Below are positions 19,446 to 28,478 of a stretch of DNA of 64,000 bases, piece after piece. This DNA is from Pelagimonas sp. (GTDB lineage Bacteria; Pseudomonadota; Alphaproteobacteria; Rhodobacterales; Rhodobacteraceae): NCBI GenBank assembly GCA_025210455.1, contig JAOARQ010000025.1, positions 43,564 to 107,563 on the forward strand. Reading direction: 5' to 3'. The translations under genes were made by a program, and so were the position numbers. Below the pieces are notes generated by a model. It did not search any database. It was not told where the DNA came from and saw only the letters and a program-made list of their open reading frames with translations. Within the stretch, counting starts at the first letter, position 1. Each line of letters begins with the position of its first letter.

Positions 19446-19524
19446 GCTAAAAGTTTGAAAAGCGGTAAAAGCAGCGTTAGCTTAAAATCCAAGAAAACAA
19501 GGGCAGAGAGGGATTGTTGCCGAA

Positions 19525-21342
19525 ATGAACATCCAGTTTTTCCAAAAATTTAGGCAGATTACTTCGGCACTGGCGCTTTGTGCCGCTGCTGGTACAGCCT
19601 ATGCAGAATCGTCTCATGGCATAGCAATGTATGGTGAGCCGCAACTGCCGGCAGATTTTACCTCCCTGCCTTATGCCAATCCCGAGGCACCGACCGGTGG
19701 GAAAATCGTCACCGGCGAAGTTGGCGGTTTCGACAGCCTGAATCCGCATATCCTGAAAGGCTCATCGCCTTGGCAGCTGCGTTTCATCGCCTACGAAAGC
19801 CTGATGGGGCGCAACTGGGATGAACCCTTTGCGCTATATGGCTTGCTGGCAGAAAGCATCGAAACCGATCCGGATCGCAAATGGGTGGAATTCACCCTGC
19901 GCGACGAAGCGCGGTTTTCCGATGGCTCACCTGTCACCGTCGCAGATGTGATGTGGTCCTATGAAACGCTCGGCACGGTTGGTCACCCCCGCTATCACGG
20001 GGTGTGGAAAAAGATCGACACCATGGAGCAGACCGGCCCCAACAAGGTCAAGTTTACCTTCAATGTGGATGACCGGGAACTGGCGCTGATCGTCGGGATG
20101 CGCCCCATTTTGAAAAAAGCGCAATGGGAAGGCAAAGACTTCACCCAATCCGGCCTCGACAATATTCCGATTTCTTCAGCCCCCTATGTGATCGATCAGT
20201 TCGAAGCTGGCCGCTATGTGAGCCTCAAACGCAATCCGGACTATTGGGGCAAAGACCTGCCCTTTCGCCGTGGCACCAATGTGATCGATGAGGTGCGCTG
20301 GGAATATTTCGGTGATGGCGCGGCGCTTTTCGAGGCATTCAAATCCGGCACGCTGAATTCGCAAAGGGAATTCAACGCCGAAAAATGGGCGTCTCAGTAT
20401 GATTTCCCCGCAACCATGGACGGCCGTGTGGTAAAATCGGAAGTTCCACATCAGCGCCCCACCGGCATCACTGGCTTTGTGATGAACACCCGCAAGGCGC
20501 AGTTTCAGGACTGGCGCGTGCGCGACGCGATGCTGCATGCCTTTAATTTTGAGTTCATCAATGAAGCCATGACTGGTTCGCAGCAGCAGCGGATCACCTC
20601 GTATTTCTCGAACTCTCCCTTGGGCATGGAAGACGGCCCGGCCAGCGGCAAGGTCGCGGAATTCCTGACGCCCTTCGCAGATGACTTGCTGCCCGGCGCT
20701 TTAGAGGGCTACGCCCTGCCGGTTTCCGACGGCAGCGAACGCAACCGCGCCAATCTGCGCAAAGCCATGGCGCTGATGCAAGACGCAGGTTGGACAGTGC
20801 AAGACGGTGTGATGAAAAACGCCGCCGGTGAACCGTTTGAGTTCGAACTGCTGTTGGCTCAGGGCCAGAAAGAACCCGCCTCGATTGCAGAGCTATATTC
20901 TTCGGCGCTGGAACGCATGGGGATCGCGGTAAAGGTCAGCCAGATCGACAAGGCGCAGTACAAGCTACGCACAGACGATTACGATTTTGACATGACCTAC
21001 TATCGCCGCGGGCTATCACTTAGCCCCGGGAATGAGCAGACGAGCTATTGGGGATCCGAAGGGGTCAGCAAACCCGGCACCCGCAACTGGATGGGGATGA
21101 ATTCACCCGCCGCAGAAGCGATGATCGACAAGCTGCTGAACTCCCAAAGCCGCGACGATTTTCTTGCAGCCGCGAAATCGCTGGATCGCGTTCTGACCAC
21201 CGGCCGCTATGTCATTCCCTTCTATCAGTTCAGCAAAGGCCGCATCGCCCATGCCAAAGAACTGAAGTACCCAGACAGCCTGCCCATCTATGGAGACTGG
21301 ATCGGCTGGCAGCCAGATGTCTGGTGGTATGACGCAAATTAA
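19525..21342 (+). CDS. Extracellular solute-binding protein, family 5 (orphan)
   Basis: A 605-residue periplasmic binding protein of the peptide/nickel (SBP_bac_5) class, closest in style to YejA-like proteins. A signal peptide with likely cleavage after GTAYA (residue 27) is followed by a mature part with PEAPTGGKIVTGEVGGFDSLNP, YESLMG and ARFSDGSPVTVADVMWSYET, all family features. No permease or ATPase genes are adjacent, so it must share a transporter encoded elsewhere. A strong terminator follows, so it is a single-gene unit. The ligand is not predictable. Confidence 0.9.
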   Translation: MNIQFFQKFRQITSALALCAAAGTAYAESSHGIAMYGEPQLPADFTSLPYANPEAPTGGKIVTGEVGGFDSLNPHILKGSSPWQLRFIAYESLMGRNWDEPFALYGLLAESIETDPDRKWVEFTLRDEARFSDGSPVTVADVMWSYETLGTVGHPRYHGVWKKIDTMEQTGPNKVKFTFNVDDRELALIVGMRPILKKAQWEGKDFTQSGLDNIPISSAPYVIDQFEAGRYVSLKRNPDYWGKDLPFRRGTNVIDEVRWEYFGDGAALFEAFKSGTLNSQREFNAEKWASQYDFPATMDGRVVKSEVPHQRPTGITGFVMNTRKAQFQDWRVRDAMLHAFNFEFINEAMTGSQQQRITSYFSNSPLGMEDGPASGKVAEFLTPFADDLLPGALEGYALPVSDGSERNRANLRKAMALMQDAGWTVQDGVMKNAAGEPFEFELLLAQGQKEPASIAELYSSALERMGIAVKVSQIDKAQYKLRTDDYDFDMTYYRRGLSLSPGNEQTSYWGSEGVSKPGTRNWMGMNSPAAEAMIDKLLNSQSRDDFLAAAKSLDRVLTTGRYVIPFYQFSKGRIAHAKELKYPDSLPIYGDWIGWQPDVWWYDAN

Positions 21343-21349
21343 AAGGATC

Positions 21350-21382
21350 AAGGGTGGGTGTTATCCCGCCCTTTTTCTTTTT
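21350..21382 (+). terminator. Intrinsic terminator after the solute-binding protein
   Basis: AGGGTGGG (21351-21358) pairs with CCCGCCCT (21365-21372) around a 6-base loop, followed by TTTTCTTTTT. It separates the binding-protein gene from the downstream signalling operon. Confidence 0.85.
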
Positions 21383-21434
21383 GTCAAAAGGTGCTTAGAT
21401 AAGATCCCTGATGCACATGACAAGAGAGATCCAG

Positions 21435-22112
21435 ATGACGACGCTGCAAGCTGCAAACCGACATGCGCTTATTGTGGACGATCATCCTTTGTTTTGTGAC
21501 GCTTTGGCGCTGACCCTTCAGGCCATTGCAGAGTTTGCTGATATTGAAATGGCCGGCACACTTGCGGATGCGCTTGAGAAAGTGACCGCAAGTGACTTGA
21601 TTTCCTTGATTGTTCTTGATCTCAATCTGCCCGATGTGACCGGGCTTGATGGTTTGATCCGCCTGCGCAATGCTGTGCCTGATATTCCCATTCTGGTGGT
21701 CTCTTCTATGGCGGATCACACCATGATCGGCTTTACGATCAAAGCAGGCGCGCAGGGCTTTGTGCCCAAGAACTCAGATCAATCTGTCTTTGCCAAGGCC
21801 TATGAGGCGCTGAAACAGGGCAAGATCTATCTGCCAGAAACCTATATTTCGCAACAGGTTGACGAAGACCCGGATCGCGAAGATGTCCTGTCGCGAATTG
21901 CCACCCTGACCAACCAGCAGACCCGTATTCTGGGGCTGATCTGCGAGGGGAAATTGAACAAACAGATCGCTTTTGATCTGTCGATTGCTGAGACAACGGT
22001 CAAGGCACATGTGACGGCTATCATGCGGAAATTGCAGGTGAAAAGCCGCACACAGGCGGTGCTGGTCGCGCAAGAGGCGCGCTTTGCCAATGCCCTGCCG
22101 AATGAAGGCTGA
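21435..22112 (+). CDS. NarL/FixJ-type response regulator
   Basis: The 225-residue regulator has a receiver domain (HALIVDDHPLFCDAL, phospho-acceptor Asp in VLDLNLP, Lys in GFVPKNS) and a C-terminal LuxR-type helix-turn-helix (LTNQQTRILGLICEGKLNKQIAFDLSIAETTVKAHVTAIMRKL). The ATG at 21435 is preferred (AGAGAG upstream); ATGs at 21411 and 21417 are possible. It is the first gene of a unit with a FIST sensor and a hybrid kinase, and is the probable output of that kinase. Confidence 0.85.
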   Translation: MTTLQAANRHALIVDDHPLFCDALALTLQAIAEFADIEMAGTLADALEKVTASDLISLIVLDLNLPDVTGLDGLIRLRNAVPDIPILVVSSMADHTMIGFTIKAGAQGFVPKNSDQSVFAKAYEALKQGKIYLPETYISQQVDEDPDREDVLSRIATLTNQQTRILGLICEGKLNKQIAFDLSIAETTVKAHVTAIMRKLQVKSRTQAVLVAQEARFANALPNEG

Positions 22113-22114
22113 CC

Positions 22115-23266
22115 GTGGTTGACACCCCCAAGATCCTCGCACAGGCGCAGGTGTCAGCGTTTTCACCGACCGCCCTGCAAAGCCTGTGCCGCCAGCTGGG
22201 ACAGGCGGATTTTGCGCTGATCTGTCTGTTTCTGGCGCCCAGCCTGCGAGACAGCCAGCTTCCCAAACAACTATCAGACAGATTTCCCGACACTGAAATC
22301 ATCGGCTGTAAAACCGCCGGGGAATTGGGGGCTGAGGGGTATGAAGAAGACCAGATTATTGCCATCGGCTTTCCCACCTCGCATTTCGCGGCCACCGTTG
22401 AACAGGTCGATGACCTAACACAAATCCATGAGCGTGATCTGGTCACACGTCTGGTCACACAGCGGGTCAACTTGCAGGGGCAAGCCCCTAAAATGAAATC
22501 AGAATTTGGCTTTCTTCTCGTGGACGGGCTGTCGCGCAAGGAAGATTATCTGGTCAGCGTTTTGGCCTCGGCTTTGGGGCCTTTGCCGCTGTTTGGTGGA
22601 TCTTCCGGCGATGGGGTGGACTTCCAATCCACCTATCTGTTTCGCAATGGTGAAAAGATTGAAAACGGCGCGCTTCTGGCTTTGATCCGCAGTTTTTGCC
22701 CTGTGCAGGTGTTCAGTCTCGATAATCTGACGCCGGGCGACACCCGCATGGTGGTGACAAAGGCCAGCCCAGAGGAACGTATTGTGCATGAAATCAATGC
22801 GGAACCTGCCGGGCTGGAATATGCGAGATTGTTAGGTTTGGACCCCAACCAGCTGGACCAATTCACTTTTTCCGCTCATCCTGTTGTGGTGCGCGTGGGT
22901 GATAGCCACCATGTGCGCGCCATTCAGCAGGTGGCGGGCAATAGCGATCTGCATTTCTTTTCAACCATTGATGAAGGCATGGTGCTATCACTGGCCTTGC
23001 AAGATGATCTGCCCAGCCATCTGGAACAGGGCTTGCAGGCGCTTTGTGAGACAACCCAGCCCGCGGCCATTCTGGGCTGTGATTGCCTTTTGCGGCGCAT
23101 GGATGCACATCAGATGCAGAAGACCCGGCAAGTCTCTGAGGTATTAAAGAAATTTCAGGTCTTTGGATTTTCGACCTATGGGGAACAGATCGGCGGTTTG
23201 CATGTCAATCAAACCCTGACCGGTGTGGCCTTTTATCCCCCTGAGGACAGCCCGGCATGTCCTTGA
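22115..23266 (+). CDS. FIST-domain sensor protein (NosP-like)
   Basis: The 383-residue protein is built from FIST N and FIST C domains (N part includes GCKTAGELGAEGYEEDQIIAIGF; C part includes LFGGSSGDG and FGFSTYGEQIGGLHVNQTLTGVAFYP). FIST proteins are intracellular ligand sensors that often partner a kinase; the NosP subgroup binds haem and senses nitric oxide. Start is GTG two bases after the response regulator stop, and its end overlaps the kinase start by 10 bases. The tight unit implies that it modulates the kinase. Haem binding is inference. Confidence 0.85.
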   Translation: MVDTPKILAQAQVSAFSPTALQSLCRQLGQADFALICLFLAPSLRDSQLPKQLSDRFPDTEIIGCKTAGELGAEGYEEDQIIAIGFPTSHFAATVEQVDDLTQIHERDLVTRLVTQRVNLQGQAPKMKSEFGFLLVDGLSRKEDYLVSVLASALGPLPLFGGSSGDGVDFQSTYLFRNGEKIENGALLALIRSFCPVQVFSLDNLTPGDTRMVVTKASPEERIVHEINAEPAGLEYARLLGLDPNQLDQFTFSAHPVVVRVGDSHHVRAIQQVAGNSDLHFFSTIDEGMVLSLALQDDLPSHLEQGLQALCETTQPAAILGCDCLLRRMDAHQMQKTRQVSEVLKKFQVFGFSTYGEQIGGLHVNQTLTGVAFYPPEDSPACP

Positions 23267-25446
23267 TAAACCCGCATGATTCCCTGGAGCGGCAGAATGA
23301 AAAGCTGCTGAAAATCGCGCAGGCGCTGATGACGCGGGTGGAATATGGACAGGCGCAGTCCGGCGCGCCCTATGCCCAGTTTGAACGATCCGCCCTGCTG
23401 GAGCAAAGCGTGCGCGAACGCACTGTGGAACTGGAGCAGACCTTTGCGCTGCTGCAAACCGCAAATGCCCGGCTGTCCGAGGCTAACCAGCAAACGGAAA
23501 AGGCACGGCGCAATCTGGCCGATGCGATTGAAACCGTCTCTGAAGGCTTTGCCCTGTTTGATCCCGAAGACCGTCTGGTCATGTGCAACAGTCGCTTTTG
23601 CCGTGATATGCCGGATATTCTGTCACATCTGCTGCCCGGGCTTCCCTTTGCCAAATATGTCGAACATGTCAGCCAGTCACGCTTTCTCAGCCTGAGCGAC
23701 GGTCAATCACGCCAGAACTGGCTGTATCAGCGGCTGGCCTGGCACCATGAACCGCATGTGTTGTTCAATGTGCGCTTTCTGCGTGATCGTTGGTTGCAGG
23801 TCTCGGAGCATCGCACTTCGGATGGGGGTACGGTTGTGGTGCAGACCGATGTCAGCGACATCATGCGTCTTGAGCGCGCTGAGCGGCAGCGCCTCAAAGA
23901 CACTCAGGCGCAGATGGTGCGCGCGACGCTGGATCATCTGGAACAGGGTGTGGCGATCTTTGATCAGGATGGCCATCTGGTGGGCTGGAACGCCAAGATC
24001 GGCGAATTGCTGTCCCTGCCCGCGCGGCGGTTTTTCATTGGCGCGCGGTTCGAAGGTCTGTCGCAGCTCTTGGATCAATCCACGCGCATCATCGGACCCT
24101 TTGATCAAAAGCAGCTCTTTGCCTGGGCCAAAGAGAAAACCCATCGCTCGACGATCACCTGGGAGTTGGAACACAACCAACAGCGCAATTTGCAGGCCTT
24201 TGGCGCCTCGATGCCCGACCGTGGCTTTTTGATTTCCATCACCGATATCACCGCTGAGCGGCGCGCCAACAGGCATCTGCATGAGTTGAACACCGAGCTG
24301 GAGCGCCGGGTGCGTGAACGCACCTCTGAGCTAGAGGATGCGCTGGCGGCCGCAGAACGTGCCAATACATCGAAATCCCGCTTTGTTGCGGCGGCCAGCC
24401 ACGATCTTTTGCAACCACTGTCTGCCGCAAAGCTTTATATTTCTTCGCTGCAAAATCGGCTGGAGGATCCAGAACAGCAAAAGGTTCTGGCCAAAACCGG
24501 ATCAGCGCTGGAGGGCGTGTCGCAGATTATTGATGATCTGATGGATATGTCCAAACTGGATGGGGATGGGCTGCAACTGAATATCGGTGCCTTCCGATTG
24601 GACGATGTTCTGCTCCCGCTTGTGCAGGAAATGGAGGGGCTGGCCGCGCAAAACGGGCTGCGCCTGAGCTATCGCGGGGTTGATGCGCAGGTGCAAAGCG
24701 ATCCGACGTACCTGCGCCGGATTGTCAGCAATCTGTTGGCCAATGCCATTCGCTATACCGAACAGGGGCGCGTGTTTGTTGGCGCACGGCGTCGCGGGCG
24801 CTATGTGCGGATCGAGGTTTGGGACACCGGCCCGGGGATTGATCATGACGACCAGCTGACCATCTTTGATGAGTTCCGCCGCCTGCCGACCCACAACCGA
24901 TTGGGGGATGGGCTGGGGCTGGGGCTGTCGATTGTGGAACGAGCCTGCACGCGCCTGTCGCATCCTTTGCAACTGTGTTCGCGCCCCGATCAGGGCAGTT
25001 GTTTTCAGGTTAGCGTGCCGCTTGCGGCTGATCAGCCCGCCATTGACGCAGCGCGGTCTCACCCCGGCGCAGATCTCTTGGAGAACCACATCATCCTATT
25101 GATTGATGAGGATTTTCACATGCGCCGTGCCATCACTGTGATGCTGGAATCCTGGGGGATCCATGTGATCGAGGCGGAAAACGCCGCTGCAGCGCATAGC
25201 CTGATTGAGGATCTGGGCATTCCACCGGATATCTGTCTGTTGGATCACCGATCAGGGGCAGAGATCTTTGAAACCACCACCTACCCCGCGTTGCAACAAA
25301 TGCTTGGCACCCTGCCCTGCGCCCTGATGTCAGAAATCCGCCCTTTGACACCACTGACACCGGATCGAAAGACGGGCTTTCACTGGTTACGAAAACCACT
25401 GGATCGACAGGCTTTGTTTGCTTTTCTCGCCAAAGCCTGCCTGTAA
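23257..25446 (+). CDS. PAS-containing hybrid histidine kinase
   Basis: A 729-residue soluble kinase with no membrane span. The order is: N-terminal coiled coil (about residues 10-90), PAS domain (about 95-205, AIETVSEGFALFDPEDRLVMCN), second PAS domain (about 225-330, LEQGVAIFDQDGHLVGWN), coiled coil, phosphoacceptor domain with His382 in AASHDLLQPLSA, and ATPase (NLLANAIRY, DTGPGI, GDGLGLGLSIVE). A C-terminal receiver-like domain follows with an acidic pair in LIDEDFH, Asp663 in CLLDHR and Lys in WLRKPL. The domain set recalls NahK, the kinase partnered with NosP. The receiver keeps its key residues despite weak overall similarity. Confidence 0.88.
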   Translation: MSLINPHDSLERQNEKLLKIAQALMTRVEYGQAQSGAPYAQFERSALLEQSVRERTVELEQTFALLQTANARLSEANQQTEKARRNLADAIETVSEGFALFDPEDRLVMCNSRFCRDMPDILSHLLPGLPFAKYVEHVSQSRFLSLSDGQSRQNWLYQRLAWHHEPHVLFNVRFLRDRWLQVSEHRTSDGGTVVVQTDVSDIMRLERAERQRLKDTQAQMVRATLDHLEQGVAIFDQDGHLVGWNAKIGELLSLPARRFFIGARFEGLSQLLDQSTRIIGPFDQKQLFAWAKEKTHRSTITWELEHNQQRNLQAFGASMPDRGFLISITDITAERRANRHLHELNTELERRVRERTSELEDALAAAERANTSKSRFVAAASHDLLQPLSAAKLYISSLQNRLEDPEQQKVLAKTGSALEGVSQIIDDLMDMSKLDGDGLQLNIGAFRLDDVLLPLVQEMEGLAAQNGLRLSYRGVDAQVQSDPTYLRRIVSNLLANAIRYTEQGRVFVGARRRGRYVRIEVWDTGPGIDHDDQLTIFDEFRRLPTHNRLGDGLGLGLSIVERACTRLSHPLQLCSRPDQGSCFQVSVPLAADQPAIDAARSHPGADLLENHIILLIDEDFHMRRAITVMLESWGIHVIEAENAAAAHSLIEDLGIPPDICLLDHRSGAEIFETTTYPALQQMLGTLPCALMSEIRPLTPLTPDRKTGFHWLRKPLDRQALFAFLAKACL

Positions 25447-25459
25447 TTCGGGCTTGACC

Positions 25460-25741
25460 CTAAAGCATTCCAGGGCAGGATACCTTGGAGGCCGGAATGC
25501 CCATCTGCTGAGGATTGACGATCAAAATCCAGCGCGGTGGATACCCAGGAGCCTGCGTCTTGCGATAGGTGCAGCCGTCTTTGGTCACGCGGATTCCATT
25601 CTGCCCGCCCTGCACCTGCTGCTGTGTCGACATCCAGGGATGGGCCTGCGCCAGCAGATCCCCTTTGGGTGTGGTGGCCTCAGTGCTGCTCAGGGATGCG
25701 GTGCCCAGCATGGTGGTGAGTGCGATAATCTTGATACTCAT
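25460..25741 (-). CDS. Small exported hypothetical protein
   Basis: A 93-residue product with a short signal-peptide-like N-terminus (about residues 1-22) and a compact C-terminal part containing DGCTYRKTQAPGYPPRW and two cysteines (one in GCTYR, one in VSCPGML) that could form a disulphide. I do not recognise a named family. Its tail-to-tail position with the hybrid kinase, only 13 bases apart, and a coherent export signal support a real gene. It lies downstream of the EnvZ-like kinase on the same strand, separated by 124 bases. Confidence 0.6.
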   Translation of the reverse strand: MSIKIIALTTMLGTASLSSTEATTPKGDLLAQAHPWMSTQQQVQGGQNGIRVTKDGCTYRKTQAPGYPPRWILIVNPQQMGIPASKVSCPGML

Positions 25742-25865
25742 GGGAAAGCCCTTTCGCGACCGTGATCAAAACGAGTGCCCCAACCCTGCGGGCCACCGCG
25801 TGCGAAAGGGCGGCGCAAATGCGACGACACTCTGGCTTTCCATTCAGATTTTTCGGGAAATTTCG

Positions 25866-27164
25866 TTAAACCGCCAAGAGGATCTCTACCTTCAACCCGC
25901 CCAGATCTGCGCTTTTGCCCAGTCGCAGCGTGCCACCATGGGATTTCACGATATCGGCAGCAATCGCCAGCCCCAGACCAACCCCAGATCCCAGATCCTG
26001 ATTGCGCGCAGGATCGAGCCGCACAAAGGGGCGCATTGCATTCTGGCGATCCTTTTCCGGAATGCCCGGCCCGTCATCTTCCAGCGTGACCCGGATAACC
26101 TTTTCCAAGCGCACCATGGACACCACACATGTGTTCGCATAGCGATCTGCATTGCCCAGCATATTTTCAATCACACGCCGAACAGCCGTGGGGCGGATCA
26201 TCACTTCCTTTTCTTCCCGCGTCGTTATGGGCGCCAGCGTGACATCCTGACCCGCGCGCCGCGCATCTTCGACAATGTTGGTCAACAGTTCCGCCGGGTT
26301 GATCGGCTCAGCCAGTGCTGAATCTGCATCGCCCCGGGCAAAATCCAAAAAGGCATCAATCAGCCGCTGCATATCCTCAATGTCTTTTTCCAGCGGGATA
26401 CGATCTTCTTCCTCCAAAAGCGACACCCCCAGCCTGAGCCGGGTCAAAGGTGTGCGCAGATCATGACTGACCCCCGACAGCATCATAGTGCGCTGTTCGA
26501 TATGACGCTCAATCCGCGCGCGCATATCCAGAAAGGCATGCCCGGCTGCGCGCACTTCAACCGCGCCAGAGGGTGCATAGGGGATGCTCCTGCCTCGGCC
26601 AAAGGCCTCAGAGGCCTTGCCAAGACGTGTGATTGGCCGCAACTGATTGCGCAGATAAAGTAGCGAAATCAATGTCATAAGGATGCCAAAGAACACCATG
26701 TTCACCAGCAGCTGGTGCGGATTGGCGGCTGTGGCCCTGTCGCGGCGCATTTCGACCGAATAATACTGCCCCCTATGCAGCAAATACATGGTGAAATTCT
26801 TGTTGTCAGGCAGATCGATGGCAACAAAACTATCCAGCTTATGCGTCAGTTGCCAGACAACGATCACGCCGGACAGATCATACCAGCGATAGTGGTTTTC
26901 CTGTGGCACCTGCGCAGATGAAATCTGCTTGAGAGGGATGTTCAGCTGCTTCATCTCGCGCTGCGCCTGAGGCAAAGCATCAAGCGTGAACTCAACGGTG
27001 CGCACCAGTTCGTTGGTCAGCTGATCGGTCACCCCTTCAAAATGTCGCTGAATAAAGACAACCGACACAACCAGTTGCAATGTCACCACCGGCAAGATCA
27101 GGATCAGCAAAGCCCGCCCGTAAAGACTGCGTGGCATGTATTGTTTGAGCCATTTGAAAAACAT
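25866..27164 (-). CDS. EnvZ-like membrane sensor histidine kinase (no adjacent regulator)
   Basis: A 432-residue kinase with membrane spans near residues 17-38 and 153-172, a periplasmic loop of about 110 residues, and HAMP (RPITRLGKASEAFGRG). The phosphoacceptor domain has His234 in GVSHDLRTPLTRLRLG, and the ATPase has NMLGNADRYA, DDGPGIPEKD and GSGVGLGLAIA. The layout resembles EnvZ, which senses osmotic or envelope state through OmpR. No response-regulator gene is adjacent, so its partner must lie elsewhere. It is divergent from the metallo-hydrolase gene across about 50 bases. Confidence 0.87.
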   Translation of the reverse strand: MFFKWLKQYMPRSLYGRALLILILPVVTLQLVVSVVFIQRHFEGVTDQLTNELVRTVEFTLDALPQAQREMKQLNIPLKQISSAQVPQENHYRWYDLSGVIVVWQLTHKLDSFVAIDLPDNKNFTMYLLHRGQYYSVEMRRDRATAANPHQLLVNMVFFGILMTLISLLYLRNQLRPITRLGKASEAFGRGRSIPYAPSGAVEVRAAGHAFLDMRARIERHIEQRTMMLSGVSHDLRTPLTRLRLGVSLLEEEDRIPLEKDIEDMQRLIDAFLDFARGDADSALAEPINPAELLTNIVEDARRAGQDVTLAPITTREEKEVMIRPTAVRRVIENMLGNADRYANTCVVSMVRLEKVIRVTLEDDGPGIPEKDRQNAMRPFVRLDPARNQDLGSGVGLGLAIAADIVKSHGGTLRLGKSADLGGLKVEILLAV

Positions 27165-27216
27165 AGAGTGCCCGCATCTGGTGGTGTCACCTCAACATCA
27201 TGAAAAGGACGCGCAC

Positions 27217-28140
27217 GTGCAAGACCCGCAACCTGATTTCCGCCCCGTTGCCGGGCACGCCGAAGATCTAGAACCCGGGCTGCGCCGTGTTCTGGCCCCC
27301 AATCCATCCCCAATGACCTATCGAGGCACCAACACCTATCTGTTCGGGCACAAACAGATTGCAGTGATTGACCCGGGCCCCAATGATCCCACGCACCTGC
27401 AAGCCATCCTGGCCGCCATCGGTGAGGCCAAAGTCTCACATATTCTGGTGACCCATTCGCATGTCGATCACTCCCCACTGGCCCGGCCTCTGGCGCAGGC
27501 AACAGGTGCGCCTGTTCTGGCCTTTGGCCCGTCACAGGCGGGACGCTCGGACATCATGCAGCGTTTGGCGGACCAAGGCGCGCTGGGGGGCGGCGAAGGT
27601 GTCGATGGTGATTTTGCACCCGATGTGCAACTGGCGCATGGCGATCAGATCGAAACCGACGAATGGCAGTTGACCGCCCTGCATACGCCTGGACATATGG
27701 CCAACCACCTGTGTTTCGCCTCAAAAGATCTGCTGTTTTCCGGCGATCTGGTGATGGGCTGGGCCAGTTCGCTTGTCTCGCCGCCAGATGGCGATCTCAC
27801 CGTCTTTATGTCCTCGTGCCGCGCATTGCTGAACACCCCTTGGCGCGTCATGCACGCAGGCCATGGCGCCCCAATCACAGATCCCAACACTCGTCTGCAA
27901 GAGCTGATCGCCCACCGCGAAATGCGCGAGGCTGCCATCCTTGACACCCTCGCCTTGGGCCCGAATACAGCCGCAGGGCTGGCCGCCAAAATCTACACCG
28001 AAACCCCACCTGCTCTTCTGCCCGCCGCCGAGCGCAACGTCTTGGCACATCTTATAGATCTCACCACCCGCAAGCGCATTGCGCCGAGCAAAGACCTTTC
28101 TGCCCGCGCAGAATTCCGCGTGATTGAAAGATCAAAATAA
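27217..28140 (+). CDS. Metallo-beta-lactamase-fold hydrolase
   Basis: A 307-residue hydrolase with the metal-binding motif H80-x-H82-x-D84-H85 (THSHVDHSP), the downstream TPGHMANHLCF histidine and the FSGDLVMGW aspartate, then a C-terminal winged-helix-like segment (LPAAERNVLAHLIDLTTR). This is the LACTB2-like group, which includes RNA- and thioester-cleaving enzymes, so the substrate is uncertain. The GTG at 27217 is chosen because AAGGA lies 7 bases upstream and the protein then begins MQDPQPDF; the longer frame from 27136 would overlap the divergent kinase start. Confidence 0.82.
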   Translation: MQDPQPDFRPVAGHAEDLEPGLRRVLAPNPSPMTYRGTNTYLFGHKQIAVIDPGPNDPTHLQAILAAIGEAKVSHILVTHSHVDHSPLARPLAQATGAPVLAFGPSQAGRSDIMQRLADQGALGGGEGVDGDFAPDVQLAHGDQIETDEWQLTALHTPGHMANHLCFASKDLLFSGDLVMGWASSLVSPPDGDLTVFMSSCRALLNTPWRVMHAGHGAPITDPNTRLQELIAHREMREAAILDTLALGPNTAAGLAAKIYTETPPALLPAAERNVLAHLIDLTTRKRIAPSKDLSARAEFRVIERSK

Positions 28141-28166
28141 AAGTGAATAGGACTTGGTTTTCTCTC

Positions 28167-28195
28167 TTGCAGAGGTCAAACCCACTGGCTATACA
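28167..28195 (+). promoter_or_regulatory. Promoter of tRNA-Asn copy 1
   Basis: TTGCAG (28167-28172) and TATACA (28190-28195) are separated by 17 bases and end 11 bases before the tRNA. The same promoter, with two spacer changes, precedes the second tRNA-Asn. Confidence 0.75.
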
Positions 28196-28206
28196 CCGCG
28201 TCATGT

Positions 28207-28281
28207 TCCGGCGTAGCTCAGCGGTAGAGCAGTTGACTGTTAATCAATTGGTCGTAGGTTCGATCCCTACCGCCGGAGCCA
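28207..28281 (+). tRNA. tRNA-Asn (anticodon GTT), copy 1
   Basis: The 75-base gene folds as a cloverleaf: acceptor arms TCCGGCG and CGCCGGA, D-arm with AGCTCAGCGGTAGAGC, anticodon loop CTGTTAA in stem TTGA/TCAA giving anticodon GTT, and T-arm GTAGG-TTCGATC-CCTAC. The 3' CCA is encoded. A Rho-independent terminator follows 30 bases later. tRNA 3' ends are common integration sites, and an accessory islet starts just downstream. Confidence 0.97.
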
Positions 28282-28310
28282 AACAACCTATTGGTTGTAA
28301 AGCAAAAAAT

Positions 28311-28335
28311 GGCGAACCTTCGGGTTCGCCTTTTT
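28311..28335 (+). terminator. Terminator after tRNA-Asn copy 1
   Basis: GGCGAACC (28311-28318) and GGTTCGCC (28323-28330) pair around a TTCG tetraloop and are followed by TTTTTC. This is a textbook intrinsic terminator for the tRNA transcript. Confidence 0.9.
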
Positions 28336-28478
28336 CATTTTTGCAACGCGGCTATAGTCACGCTGAGATTGTAGGCAGTTTACCAAATCACTGATTTCAA
28401 GAATGTTTGCGTCAGATTTGGCCACAACATCAGAGTCGACCGCCCAAGCTGCCAAACATCGGACAAGGAGTGCTAGGT

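Larger units (their letters stand above)
28164..28281 (+). repeat. 118-bp direct repeat: promoter plus tRNA-Asn (copy 1; copy 2 at 62886-63003)
   Basis: The stretch from CTCTTGCAGAGGTC to the encoded CCA is repeated at 62886-63003 in the same direction with three differences that I counted, all in the promoter region. Similarity stops at the CCA end. The two copies enclose about 34.6 kb of mostly housekeeping DNA. Confidence 0.9.

Noticed and set aside
28143..28394. Open frame spanning tRNA-Asn
   Set aside because: It reads through the tRNA and its terminator; a similar frame over tRNA copy 2 arises from the same duplicated sequence.
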